64,000 nt of DNA, from assembly GCF_938015785.1 (NCBI RefSeq), contig NZ_CALLWC010000010.1, forward strand, positions 1 through 64,000, read 5' to 3'. This stretch comes from an uncultured Campylobacter sp. (GTDB lineage: Bacteria > Campylobacterota > Campylobacteria > Campylobacterales > Campylobacteraceae). The translations under genes were made by a program, and so were the position numbers. The notes under the pieces were generated by a model. That model was not told the DNA's origin, did no database searches, and saw only the letters and a list, made by a program, of their open reading frames with translations. Below are positions 55,057-63,068 of the stretch, piece by piece; position 1 is the stretch's first letter; each line of letters starts with the position of its first letter.

Positions 55057-57383
55057 CGCAGCCCAAGTCCCAACTCGCTGCTAAGCGCGGCTAAAATTTT
55101 ATCGGTAAAGCCCGCCACTTCCTCGTCACAGAGGGTTTTTTGAAGGTCTTGAAAAACAAGCCTGATCGTCAGGCTCTTTGAATCGCCCAGGCTTTCGTCG
55201 CCGTAAAGATCGCTCGGGATAAATTCCTTTAGCGCCTCAATTTTAAGGGCATCTATGCACTGCTTGATCTGCTCGAAACGCATTCCGCTCGGCACCAAAA
55301 TACTTAGATCGCGCGATACGCTAGGGAATTTCGAATAAACGTCCGCTACGATATTTTTAAATTTAAGCTTGGAAAAATCGATCTCGCACAGATAGCTTTT
55401 ATCCAGATCACGCCCTGCTTCTACGGCGTAATCCACGCGCCCGATAAAGCCCACTATCTCGCCGCCTTGCTCGATCTGAGCTTGCTCGAATTCGCTTAAA
55501 AATTTCAAATTTTCGCCAGGAAGCCCGACCTTAAATTTACCGATGACGCTTTGGATTAAATTTGCAAAATACAAAAAATCCACTGCGGCAGGTTTTGCGC
55601 CGGCAGCGATAGAGGGCTCCGCCTTTAGTCCGCTAGCGATAAAGCCCAGCCTTAGGCTCTGCGCGCCGCTTTCGTCAAAGACCTCTCCTAGCTCAAAAAG
55701 CTTGACGCTTCTGCGAGAATTCTTTAAATTTCGCTCAGCAGATTCCAGCAGATGATTAATCAGCGTCGGTCTTAGCGCGTCCAGCTCGCCGTTGATCGGA
55801 TTTAAAATTTTAACCTTGCACGGCTTAAAGCCTAAGCTTTCTAGCGCCTTGTCATCGTCAAATACATAATGCACGCACTCGAAAAATCCCACTGCTGCCG
55901 CCTTGCTGCGAAGCTTGCGTCCATTACATAAGCTTACGTAGGTATCGTTTAGGCGGTTTTTTTCGTAGAAGCTTAGCGGCGCGGCGGCGATATTATCGAT
56001 ACCCACGATACGCACGATCTCCTCGCACACGTCGTGAGAATTTACGATATCGTGGCGGAAAGGCGGCACCTTGGCGGTGATAAGATCGGCTTCGACGCCC
56101 ACATCAAAGCCCAGCCTTTTTAAAATTTTTACTATCTTATCGCGCGGAATTTGCGCGCCGATCATTGAGTTTATCTCTTTTTCGCTAAAGCCCACTATAA
56201 GCGGCTCCAAAGCATTTGAAATCTTTTGTGTGCCCGCATATAGGCTAACGGCTTTATTTTTAAGTAGCAATCTAAATAGCAGATCTAGCCCCAGCCTAAG
56301 CTTTGGCTCGCTGCCTCTACTTGAGCGATACACATGCTCGTCGCCCTTTAGGCTTTTGTTTTCGTTTACTGCTTTAGCAATGATTAGTGGCGCGGTGTAG
56401 TTTGCCTCTAATAGCACCACTTTGCTACTGCAACACGCCTTTAGCTCCGCGTCTTGGCAAATCCCTGCTACGCTAAGCAATCTCTTGCCCGCATAAACGC
56501 CGAACTCGCCGTTTGGCATAGGCTTTATGTCAAGCGCTACTTTGCCATCTGTGGAAGCGATCTTTTCAAAATCATAAGCGCGCAGCAATACTCCGGTAGA
56601 GTGAGTAGCATAGTTGATGAAATTTTGCACCGCGCAGCTTTGCAAAATACCAACGCTTGCAAGACGCAAGGTCTGCTTTAAATTTAACTTCAGCTCGCCT
56701 TTGATCTCATAAGCTCGAAAAGCAAATTTAGCGCTTACCTCATCGCTTGCACGCACGCTTAAAATTCTACCGATACCAGGCGCTCCGTCGGCATCTTCAA
56801 ACTCGTGCTTTTCCTTTAGCGGCAGATCAAGCGCTGCGCTTAGATCGCGCGCTATGCCTAAGATGCTAAGGCAGTCGCCGCGGTTGGCGGTAAGCTCGAT
56901 CTCGATAAGATCGTCGTTAAAAATTTCATACTCGCGCAGCTCCTTGCCCAGCACGAGCTCGCCGATACTGCTATCAAGCACCATAATGCCGTCATTCGTC
57001 TTGGCAAGCCCAAGCTCGGTTGCCGAACAGATCATGCCAAAGCTCTCCACGCCGCGAAGTTTGGCAGGCTTTATCTCAAGACCGCTAGGCAGCACGGCGC
57101 CGACGAGGCTAACCGCGACATATTGCCCTGCCTCAACATTTTTCGCGCCGCAGACGATCTGCAGGCTCTGCTTACCGACATCAACCTCGCAGACATTTAG
57201 ATGATCAGAATTCTCGTGTCGACGCTTGCTTTTTATGAGTCCTACTACGACGCCTTTAGGAAATGAAATTTTATCGTGAGCGTCAACCTCAAGACCGATG
57301 GAATTTAGCGTAGAAAGCAGCCTTTCGCTTGAAATTTCGCTTATGTCGATCCACTCCTGCAACCAATTTCTCGTTATTATCAT
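55053..57383 (-). CDS. pheT: Phenylalanine-tRNA ligase beta subunit
   Basis: PheT is the structural and editing subunit of the heterotetrameric PheRS. The 776-residue protein has the N-terminal LEQWIDIS-type start, an EMAP-like tRNA-binding domain ([21 protein letters not shown], residues about 46-66), the B3/B4 editing domain, B5 domain and a C-terminal anticodon-binding ferredoxin-like domain ([18 protein letters not shown]). It overlaps pheS by four bases (ATGA) and aroA by four bases, so this is one tightly coupled operon. Confidence 0.97.
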   Translation of the reverse strand: MIITRNWLQEWIDISEISSERLLSTLNSIGLEVDAHDKISFPKGVVVGLIKSKRRHENSDHLNVCEVDVGKQSLQIVCGAKNVEAGQYVAVSLVGAVLPSGLEIKPAKLRGVESFGMICSATELGLAKTNDGIMVLDSSIGELVLGKELREYEIFNDDLIEIELTANRGDCLSILGIARDLSAALDLPLKEKHEFEDADGAPGIGRILSVRASDEVSAKFAFRAYEIKGELKLNLKQTLRLASVGILQSCAVQNFINYATHSTGVLLRAYDFEKIASTDGKVALDIKPMPNGEFGVYAGKRLLSVAGICQDAELKACCSSKVVLLEANYTAPLIIAKAVNENKSLKGDEHVYRSSRGSEPKLRLGLDLLFRLLLKNKAVSLYAGTQKISNALEPLIVGFSEKEINSMIGAQIPRDKIVKILKRLGFDVGVEADLITAKVPPFRHDIVNSHDVCEEIVRIVGIDNIAAAPLSFYEKNRLNDTYVSLCNGRKLRSKAAAVGFFECVHYVFDDDKALESLGFKPCKVKILNPINGELDALRPTLINHLLESAERNLKNSRRSVKLFELGEVFDESGAQSLRLGFIASGLKAEPSIAAGAKPAAVDFLYFANLIQSVIGKFKVGLPGENLKFLSEFEQAQIEQGGEIVGFIGRVDYAVEAGRDLDKSYLCEIDFSKLKFKNIVADVYSKFPSVSRDLSILVPSGMRFEQIKQCIDALKIEALKEFIPSDLYGDESLGDSKSLTIRLVFQDLQKTLCDEEVAGFTDKILAALSSELGLGLR

Positions 57384-58375
57384 TTAAACTGCTCCAATAA
57401 TCTAATATCGCCTTCAAATAGCGAGCGCAGATCGGGAATACCGTGCAGCAGCATCGCGAAACGCTCGATGCCGAGCCCGAATGCGTATCCACTGACGTTT
57501 TTCCAGCCCACCGCTTTAAAGACGTTAGGATCGACCACGCCGCTGCCTAATACCTCGAGCCAGCCCGTCTGCTTACAGACGCGGCATCCCTCGCCGTGGC
57601 AGAAAATACAGCTGATATCGACCTCTGTACTCGGCTCCGTAAACGGAAAGAAGCTCGGGCGGAAGCGCACTTTCACGTCTCCAAACATATAGCGCAAAAA
57701 TTCCTCTAAAACGTATTTTAAATTTGCAAAACTCACCCGATCGCCCTGCTCGACTACGAGACCCTCTACTTGATGAAACATCGGCGTGTGGGTTAGATCC
57801 ATATCGCGGCGAAAGACCGCGCCCGGGGCGATCATGCGCACCGGCGGAGCTTTAAATTTCTCCATCGTGCGGATCTGAACGCCGCTGGTGTGCGTGCGCA
57901 GCAGCCGCCCGTCATTTAGATAAAACGTATCTTGCATATCGCGCGCAGGGTGGTATTTGGGTAAATTTAGCGCCTCGAAATTGTGGAAGTCGTCCTCGAT
58001 GAGCGGGCCGCTTTCGACGCTGAAATTTTGCGCGATAAAGTAGTCTATGATCTTATCCATCGTCTCCATCACCGGATGCAGCGCGCCGCAGCTTACGTTT
58101 TCGTTAAAAAGCGTGACGTCGCTTGCTTCATTTTTCATCGCCTCTTTTTGCTCCGCCTCTTCCAAGCTCGCCTTTTTAGCGGCGATGAGCTCGCTGAAAT
58201 AATCACGCTTTTCATTCGCGCTTACGGCAAGCTCTTTTTTATGCTCGGGCGCTGCGGATTTGAGCTCGGAAAAAAGCGCCGTTATGATGCCTTTTTTGCC
58301 GAAAAGCTCCAAGCGCACGGCTTCTAGCTCGCTTAGGCTCGATGCGGCGTCGATTTTTGCTTTAATCTCTTGCAA
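57380..58375 (-). CDS. pheS: Phenylalanine-tRNA ligase alpha subunit
   Basis: PheS is the catalytic subunit that charges tRNA-Phe. The 331-residue protein has an N-terminal coiled coil (to about residue 85), then class II motif 1 ([14 protein letters not shown]), motif 2 ([12 protein letters not shown] and [21 protein letters not shown]) and motif 3 ([18 protein letters not shown]). It leads the operon pheS-pheT-aroA-ispH-rpsA-serA. The segment [20 protein letters not shown] has several Cys that may form a zinc site, as in many bacterial PheS proteins. Confidence 0.98.
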   Translation of the reverse strand: MQEIKAKIDAASSLSELEAVRLELFGKKGIITALFSELKSAAPEHKKELAVSANEKRDYFSELIAAKKASLEEAEQKEAMKNEASDVTLFNENVSCGALHPVMETMDKIIDYFIAQNFSVESGPLIEDDFHNFEALNLPKYHPARDMQDTFYLNDGRLLRTHTSGVQIRTMEKFKAPPVRMIAPGAVFRRDMDLTHTPMFHQVEGLVVEQGDRVSFANLKYVLEEFLRYMFGDVKVRFRPSFFPFTEPSTEVDISCIFCHGEGCRVCKQTGWLEVLGSGVVDPNVFKAVGWKNVSGYAFGLGIERFAMLLHGIPDLRSLFEGDIRLLEQFK

Positions 58376-58463
58376 ATTCTATCCTTGTGGTTAAATTTAA
58401 TGGCGCGATTGTAGTTAAAATTTGATAAAAGCTAGGTAAATTTGCGTGTTTGGATTTTTTGGC

Positions 58464-58469
58464 TATAAT
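58464..58469 (+). promoter_or_regulatory. Promoter -10 element for the HIT gene
   Basis: A perfect TATAAT in GGCTATAATCG lies 36 bases before the ATG at 58505. A T-rich tract (TTTGGATTTTTT) lies upstream instead of a clear -35 box, the usual layout in this group. Confidence 0.75.
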
Positions 58470-58504
58470 CGCGGCTAAATTTCAACCTTATAAAAGGATC
58501 TAAA

Positions 58505-58861
58505 ATGAACGTCTTCGAAAAGATCGTAAACGGCGAAATCCCGTGCAACAAAGTGTTAGAGAACGATGAATTTTTGGCCTTCCACGACATCAACCCAAAA
58601 GCGCCGATCCATATCCTGGCGATCCCTAAGAAATGCTACGAAAACTTCCAAGTAACGCCTCCTGAAGTGATGGCGAAGATGAGCGCTTTTATCCAAGAAG
58701 TAACTCGCAAAATGGGGCTTGATAAGAGCGGATACCGTCTTGTTTGCAACTGCGGCGAAAACGGAGGTCAAGAGGTGATGCATCTGCACTTTCATATCCT
58801 GGGCGGAATGAAGCTACCATGGGACCGCGTAAGTGACCGCAATACCGAAGAGAATTTTTAA
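58505..58861 (+). CDS. HIT-family (histidine triad) nucleotide hydrolase
   Basis: A 118-residue Hint-type protein that hydrolyses purine nucleoside phosphoramidates. It has NVFEKIVNGEIPCNKVLEND, FHDINPKAPIHILAIPKK and the triad motif MHLHFHILGGMKLPW (about residues 96-110). AAAGGATC precedes the ATG. It is divergent from pheS, the same neighbourhood I recall in C. jejuni. Physiological role in the cell is not known. Confidence 0.95.
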   Translation: MNVFEKIVNGEIPCNKVLENDEFLAFHDINPKAPIHILAIPKKCYENFQVTPPEVMAKMSAFIQEVTRKMGLDKSGYRLVCNCGENGGQEVMHLHFHILGGMKLPWDRVSDRNTEENF

Positions 58862-59406
58862 GGCTAGAGCTTAATTCTATAAAAACTAAAATTCCGTGAA
58901 ATTGCAAAATTTTGCGGAATTTGCGAAATTCTTTGAAATTTTTAAAATTCCGCTTCATTTATAAGCACCGAGATTTTAAAAATAATCAAAATAGTAAAAC
59001 TATAAGCTAAAATTTATCATCAGATACTAAAGAGCAATATAAAATTTATCACAAACTAGCTCTTAGCAAATGCCATTCTTGAGCTACAAAGCTTTAGCTC
59101 TTAGAATTTCAAATTTGAAATCGACAAGAAATTTTAACGACGCAGCAAAATTTTAAATGAAACCGAGCTTTATAAAAAGAGTTATGTTTTTACATGGCGA
59201 ATGAATTAAATTTCGATGATGTTAAATTTAAAACCTACATGAATTTTACTTTGAATGAGCGATTTAGCTTCAGTTTTCAAGCAGAATTTAAAATTTTAGC
59301 GCAAAATTACAATCTTAGAATTTTAAAATTTTTTGAAATTTCAATATTAACTTTAATAGATTTTAGGGGCATGTGCCCCTAATAATTTTGAAAGGATTTG
59401 CGAGGA
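58862..59406. other. AT-rich intergenic region with hairpins
   Basis: About 545 bases between convergent genes. GCAAAATTTTGC (58904-58915) is a perfect palindrome inside a larger ATTCCG/CGGAAT pairing, a likely terminator for the HIT gene. AGGGGC/GCCCCT at 59365-59380 lies next to the dps end. A 62-codon plus-strand frame at 59194-59382 is Phe/Lys/Leu rich with no ribosome site and is probably chance. Confidence 0.5.
59365..59380. terminator. Small GC hairpin beyond dps
   Basis: AGGGGC and GCCCCT form a six-base stem with a four-base loop, 27 bases beyond the dps stop codon on the minus strand. No strong T tract follows on either strand, so it is a weak terminator candidate. Confidence 0.4.
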
Positions 59407-59850
59407 TTATTTGCTTAGCATTGAGCTTAGCATCCATAGGCGTTTTTCATAATCGCCATAGTGATCCTGCGCGATATTTGAAGTCGTATCGTCGCCCTCC
59501 TCCTCAGCAATCTCTTGAAGCTTTTTAAATTCTTTTACCAAATACTCGTAGGCTTTTTTAACATCCTCAAGTACCTCAGATACGCTATAGCTGTCTTTTA
59601 CGCTAATCGGAGCGTCTTTTGAAAGCTCAATTAGATCCTTAGTCTTAGTTACGGCCTTGCCACCTATTTGAAGCGCGCGCTCAGCCATATCGTCAAAGAG
59701 CTCGCCCATCTCGTCGTATGCTTTCTCGGTATAAGCGTGAACCTGCGCGAATTGTAAGCCCTTAACATTCCAGTGATAATCGTGGAATGCAACAAAGAAC
59801 GCATGAGCGTCCGCCTGAAGCTTGTTTAGTTGTTTTACTGTTTTTGACAT
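59407..59850 (-). CDS. dps: Dps-family ferritin
   Basis: Dps forms a dodecameric shell that oxidises and stores iron and protects DNA from peroxide. The 147-residue protein has the ferroxidase motif with FHDYHWNVKG (His near residue 27) and KAYDEMGELFDDMAERALQIGG (Asp and Glu about 50-60), and ends KRLWMLSSMLSK. Length is typical. AAAGGAGACACA precedes the ATG. The upstream region has a TATAAT at 59879-59884 (minus strand) and a Fur/PerR-like box overlapping the -35 area. Confidence 0.95.
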   Translation of the reverse strand: MSKTVKQLNKLQADAHAFFVAFHDYHWNVKGLQFAQVHAYTEKAYDEMGELFDDMAERALQIGGKAVTKTKDLIELSKDAPISVKDSYSVSEVLEDVKKAYEYLVKEFKKLQEIAEEEGDDTTSNIAQDHYGDYEKRLWMLSSMLSK

Positions 59851-59878
59851 TGTGTCTCCTTTATTTAAAATTGCTGTA

Positions 59879-59921
59879 ATTATAGCAAGATTTGCTTAAA
59901 TTATAATTATACTAAGTAATA
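59879..59921 (-). promoter_or_regulatory. dps promoter with possible PerR/Fur box
   Basis: On the minus strand a TATAAT spans 59884-59879, about 29 bases before the dps ATG. TTATACT-A-AGTAATA at 59907-59921 is an imperfect 7-1-7 inverted repeat (five of seven pairs) over the expected -35 position. Dps-type genes are often under PerR or Fur, so this is plausible but not proven. Confidence 0.45.
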
Positions 59922-60000
59922 AATTTTATCTTTTAGTGAAATTTTGAAATTAAATAGCTTTTAAATTTATCTACAATTTTTTTGAAATTTCAGCTATGCT

Positions 60001-60012
60001 GCATTATAATGC
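60001..60012 (+). promoter_or_regulatory. Palindromic -10 next to the M23 start codon
   Basis: GCATTATAATGC is a perfect 12-base palindrome containing TATAAT at 60005-60010. The ATG of the M23 gene lies nine bases further on, so a transcript starting at the usual distance would be nearly leaderless. No ribosome site precedes that ATG. The in-frame ATG at 60034 is an alternative start, also without one. Confidence 0.5.
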
Positions 60013-60018
60013 CGCATT

Positions 60019-60936
60019 ATGAAAAACAAATTTATGATAACCATAACCGACCTTAACGGCTCTAGGAATTTTTTGCTTTCGCAAATCATCAAAAAGATCG
60101 CGTTATATTTGGTACTATTTGTTTTCACTGTTTTCGTCACAGGTGCGCTATATATCAGGTATCTGGGCTCTAAAATCGACAGCCTTTCGCGAACCAAAAC
60201 CGAACTTAACGAGCTAAATCAAAAACTTCGCGACGGTATCGCGGCAAGTCAGATGGAATTTGAAGCCATCGAGGGTAAAATTTCGGATTTGGAGCATCAG
60301 TTTGGGCTTGATCCTGAGGAGGATGAGCGCGCGATCGACCGCCTATCTCACATCAAACCTACTTCCGAACAAGAGATCAAAGAGCGCGCGCAAAAGATCA
60401 TCAACGAAAAATTCTCCGACGCACTGATAAAAGAAATTTTTATGCAGATCCCAAACGGCAGGGTCATGCGCACTCATCAACTCAGCGAGAAATTTGGCTG
60501 GCGCAACCATCCCATCTTAAAGCGCAAGCAGTTTCACCCGGGCGTTGATCTACGTACGCCGCCTAAAACGCCTATCTACGCGCCTGCAGACGGCATCATC
60601 CAATACAGCGGCGCTGGCGCTACTGGCTATGGCAATCTAGTCGAGATTCGCCACAACTACGGCTTTACGACACGATATGCACATCTGGATTCAAATTTAA
60701 CTCGCAAAGTAGGAGAGTTCGTAAACAAAGGCGATCTTATTGCTTTTAGCGGCAACACCGGGCTTAGCACCGGACCTCATCTGCACTACGAGATTAGATT
60801 TTTGCAGCTGCCGCTAGATCCGCTAAATTTCATCAACTGGAACGAAAAAAATTACAAAGAAATTTTTACTAAGGAGGAAGATGTCCCATGGCAATCTTTA
60901 ATAAAGGCGATGCAAACACCGCTCAAACAACAATAA
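60019..60936 (+). CDS. M23-family peptidoglycan endopeptidase (Csd1/Csd2-like)
   Basis: A 305-residue protein with one N-terminal membrane helix (about residues 25-48), a coiled coil (LSRTKTELNELNQKL) and a C-terminal LytM/M23 domain: FGWRNHPILKRKQFHPGVDLRTPPKTP with metal His and Asp, GNLVEIRHNYGFTTRYAHL and GLSTGPHLHYEIRF with the HxH site. In Helicobacter, Csd1/Csd2 are M23 proteins that, with the bactofilin CcmA, set helical cell shape by trimming crosslinks. Here the bactofilin gene overlaps its last 49 bases, matching that layout. Which exact Csd protein it is remains uncertain. Confidence 0.9.
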   Translation: MKNKFMITITDLNGSRNFLLSQIIKKIALYLVLFVFTVFVTGALYIRYLGSKIDSLSRTKTELNELNQKLRDGIAASQMEFEAIEGKISDLEHQFGLDPEEDERAIDRLSHIKPTSEQEIKERAQKIINEKFSDALIKEIFMQIPNGRVMRTHQLSEKFGWRNHPILKRKQFHPGVDLRTPPKTPIYAPADGIIQYSGAGATGYGNLVEIRHNYGFTTRYAHLDSNLTRKVGEFVNKGDLIAFSGNTGLSTGPHLHYEIRFLQLPLDPLNFINWNEKNYKEIFTKEEDVPWQSLIKAMQTPLKQQ

Positions 60937-61304
60937 TCTCGTCAGGCACGCTCATCAAAGGAGAGCTACACCTGTCGTGCATTTTGCATATCGATGGCAA
61001 TGTCGAAGGCGACGTGATCTCCGATAATACTGTCGTCATCGGTAAAAATGGTACCGCGCGCGGCTCGATCAGGGCTAAACATATCGTAATCAGCGGCAAA
61101 TTTTTCGGCAATATCGAAGCCGAGCTCGTCGAGCTGCTAGGCGGCGGCGTGCTCGTAGGCGACGTGCTATCGCAAAGCTTCGGCATCGAAGTGGGCGCAA
61201 AATTTAATGGAAAAAGCGCTGTAAGCGGCGGCGATCAAGCCCTAGTCATCGACGGCAGCGCAAGCGAAGACGTCAAGCTCATCGACAAAGCTTTAGGCGA
61301 ATAA
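60888..61304 (+). CDS. ccmA: Bactofilin (CcmA-like)
   Basis: A 138-residue polymerising cytoskeletal protein. The core is a right-handed beta-helix of six-residue steps: SSGTLIKGELHLSCILHIDGNVEGDVISDNTVVIGKNGTARGSI and IVISGKFFGNIEAELVELLGGGVLVGDV. AAGGAGG at 60871-60877, ten bases upstream, supports this ATG, which lies inside the 3' end of the M23 gene (49-base overlap in another frame). By analogy with Helicobacter CcmA, it scaffolds cell-wall shaping with its M23 partner. Confidence 0.93.
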   Translation: MAIFNKGDANTAQTTIISSGTLIKGELHLSCILHIDGNVEGDVISDNTVVIGKNGTARGSIRAKHIVISGKFFGNIEAELVELLGGGVLVGDVLSQSFGIEVGAKFNGKSAVSGGDQALVIDGSASEDVKLIDKALGE

Positions 61305-61926
61305 ATCACGCACATTTGGAATTCTTGGAATTTAAAACGCTTTAGCTAACGGGGTTTTAGAATCTGATTGATATTAAAATTTTAAAATTTCTAGCCTTTG
61401 GAATTCTTAGAATTTTAAAGATTTTTATATTTGCGAGATCTTAGAGTGTCATCAATCTTAAAATTTGGAATTTTAAAAAATTCCAAATTTTAAGATCCTC
61501 GCAACCAAAATTATTGAAATTTTTAAGCTTTGAAATTTTCGAAATTTTAAAGCTTAACTATGCTTAAAATTTCAGAATTACGCAGATCGTAAAACCCTAA
61601 ATTCTAAAATTTTGCACTTGCACGGGGTTTTGAAATTTTGTTTGTAAGCCGGATTTTAAAATTCGCGCCCGACTGAATTTAAAATTTTAAAATTTCACCG
61701 CAGAATAACGCATGGACGTAAAATTTCTGCTCGCACATACTTTAAAAAGTTTTAAAGTTTCGCAGAAGCTATGTAAGTAAGTATAAATTATCTACGCCGA
61801 ATGTTTTGACTCATTATAGCTCTTTGTGCCGCTAGCTCAAAATATCCGCGCGGCGATAAATTCTGCGGGCTAGGCTAATTTAAGCCCATTATTAGATTAG
61901 TTATGTATAATGCGACTTCTTTTTGT
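61305..61926. other. AT-rich intergenic region with strong inverted repeat
   Basis: About 620 bases between ccmA and the tRNA. It is filled with AAAATTTTAAAATTT and TTAGAATTTTAAAG-type words. A near-perfect 20-base inverted repeat lies at 61455-61496. No coding frame is convincing. Confidence 0.55.
61455..61496. repeat. Perfect 20-base inverted repeat
   Basis: ATCTTAAAATTTGGAATTTT (61455-61474) is followed after two bases by its exact reverse complement (61477-61496). It would form a long AT-rich hairpin about 150 bases past the bactofilin stop. It may act as a terminator in either direction or as a cruciform. Confidence 0.8.
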
Positions 61927-62017
61927 GGACAGATGGGTGAGTGGCCGAAACCACACCCCTGCTAAGGGTGCAGCTTCTAACCGGGGCTCGAGGGTTCAAA
62001 TCCCTCTCTGTCCGCCA
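61927..62017 (+). tRNA. tRNA-Ser (anticodon GCT)
   Basis: GGACAGA pairs with TCTGTCC as the acceptor stem. CACCC and GGGTG flank the anticodon loop CTGCTAA with anticodon GCT, which reads AGC and AGT. A long variable arm (AGCTTCTAACCGGGGCT region) and the T arm with GGTTCAAATCC are present, and CCA is encoded at 62015-62017. The long variable arm confirms the Ser identity. Confidence 0.96.
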
Positions 62018-62068
62018 CTACTTTAGAATTTAAATCAATAAAATTTCACTTCCGTGGTTCAGTCGATT

Positions 62069-62698
62069 CTAGCCGCCTAGGATACTGCCTAAAAGCAGCA
62101 CCGGCATCATTAGCGGCATTACGATGAGTCCTTGCATGTCGGTATCCATTTTGGCATCGCGCTCACTTTTGATCCCGCTATCGACCGCTATACGCGCGGG
62201 GTACTCGATTGGCACGCCTAGGCGGTGCGATCTGCGTAGCTCGTCGTGATCTTTTAGGCGCTTAAAATATTTGCCTTCGATCAGATAAGAGTAACGAAAC
62301 GTAGAACTATACGCGGGCTCCAGCTGCTCTGGGTCGTCCATCAGCTTAGCCTGCACGGATAGCGGCAGATCGTATTTTACGAGCTCGATTTCATGCTGGA
62401 TATATGCGGCATCGATGCCCTCGTTGTATCTGTCGATCGTGAGCATGCTTACGTTGCGCCTTATCGCATTTTTATTTAGCGACGCCAGACTCGCAACCTT
62501 GGCGCGCACGGCACTAAGATTTGCATCAAATACATAATCGTAAATCTCGCCGCTCATTCGCAGCTGACCGCCAGATGCCGCGCTCATCGCGACGATGTGC
62601 TCGCGCCCTTGCATGTAGCCCGGCAAATTCTTACTCGCGCATCCGCTAAAAACTCCACAGCATAGCACTAAAACCACGCCATAAATCCAAAATTTCAT
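62069..62698 (-). CDS. Putative lipoprotein, unknown function
   Basis: I start this at 62698, where MKFWIYGVVLVLCCGVFSGC is a full lipoprotein signal (lipobox FSGC, Cys20); the frame extending to 62887 has no signal-like features upstream. The 209-residue product has no family I recognise. A hydrophobic Gly/Met/Leu-rich stretch closes the protein (MQGLIVMPLMMPVLLLGSILGG), which could be a second membrane contact. The middle is alpha/beta with many charged residues. It lies alone between the tRNA and the gene at the right edge. Confidence 0.75.
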   Translation of the reverse strand: MKFWIYGVVLVLCCGVFSGCASKNLPGYMQGREHIVAMSAASGGQLRMSGEIYDYVFDANLSAVRAKVASLASLNKNAIRRNVSMLTIDRYNEGIDAAYIQHEIELVKYDLPLSVQAKLMDDPEQLEPAYSSTFRYSYLIEGKYFKRLKDHDELRRSHRLGVPIEYPARIAVDSGIKSERDAKMDTDMQGLIVMPLMMPVLLLGSILGG

Positions 62699-63068
62699 AA
62701 ACTTCCTTTGTAAATTAAAGACGGATTGTATTAAATTTTGCCTTAACGAGAGTGGAATTTTACGGTGCGGCAGAATAGAATTATGCGGCAGAATTCCATG
62801 GCGGCGACGCGTAGAATTTCGCGCGGATTTGTATAAAATTACGATGAATTTCGTAAGAGCTGAAGCCGGAATGTGCGGAAGAGGCAAAAGAAGCGTAAGG
62901 GCGCTGTTGAAATTTAAAATTTTAAAATCTCGAGGAAATTTTGCGAAAGGAAGCGAGCTATTTGCGCGTCAAAATTTAACCGTCATCGCGAGCTTGCTTT
63001 TAAATTTTAAAATTTTACGGTAGGCTTTAGAATCTAAAATTCCAAAGCCATTTTTGATATGTGGCGGG
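62699..63068. other. Intergenic region, nothing recognised
   Basis: About 370 bases between two minus-strand genes with AAATTTTAAAATTT words near 62915 and 63000. I see no gene, clear hairpin or promoter. Confidence 0.5.

Noticed and set aside
59194..59382. 62-codon plus-strand frame between the HIT gene and dps
   Set aside because: Phe/Lys/Leu-rich composition from AT-rich DNA, no ribosome site and overlap with a hairpin.
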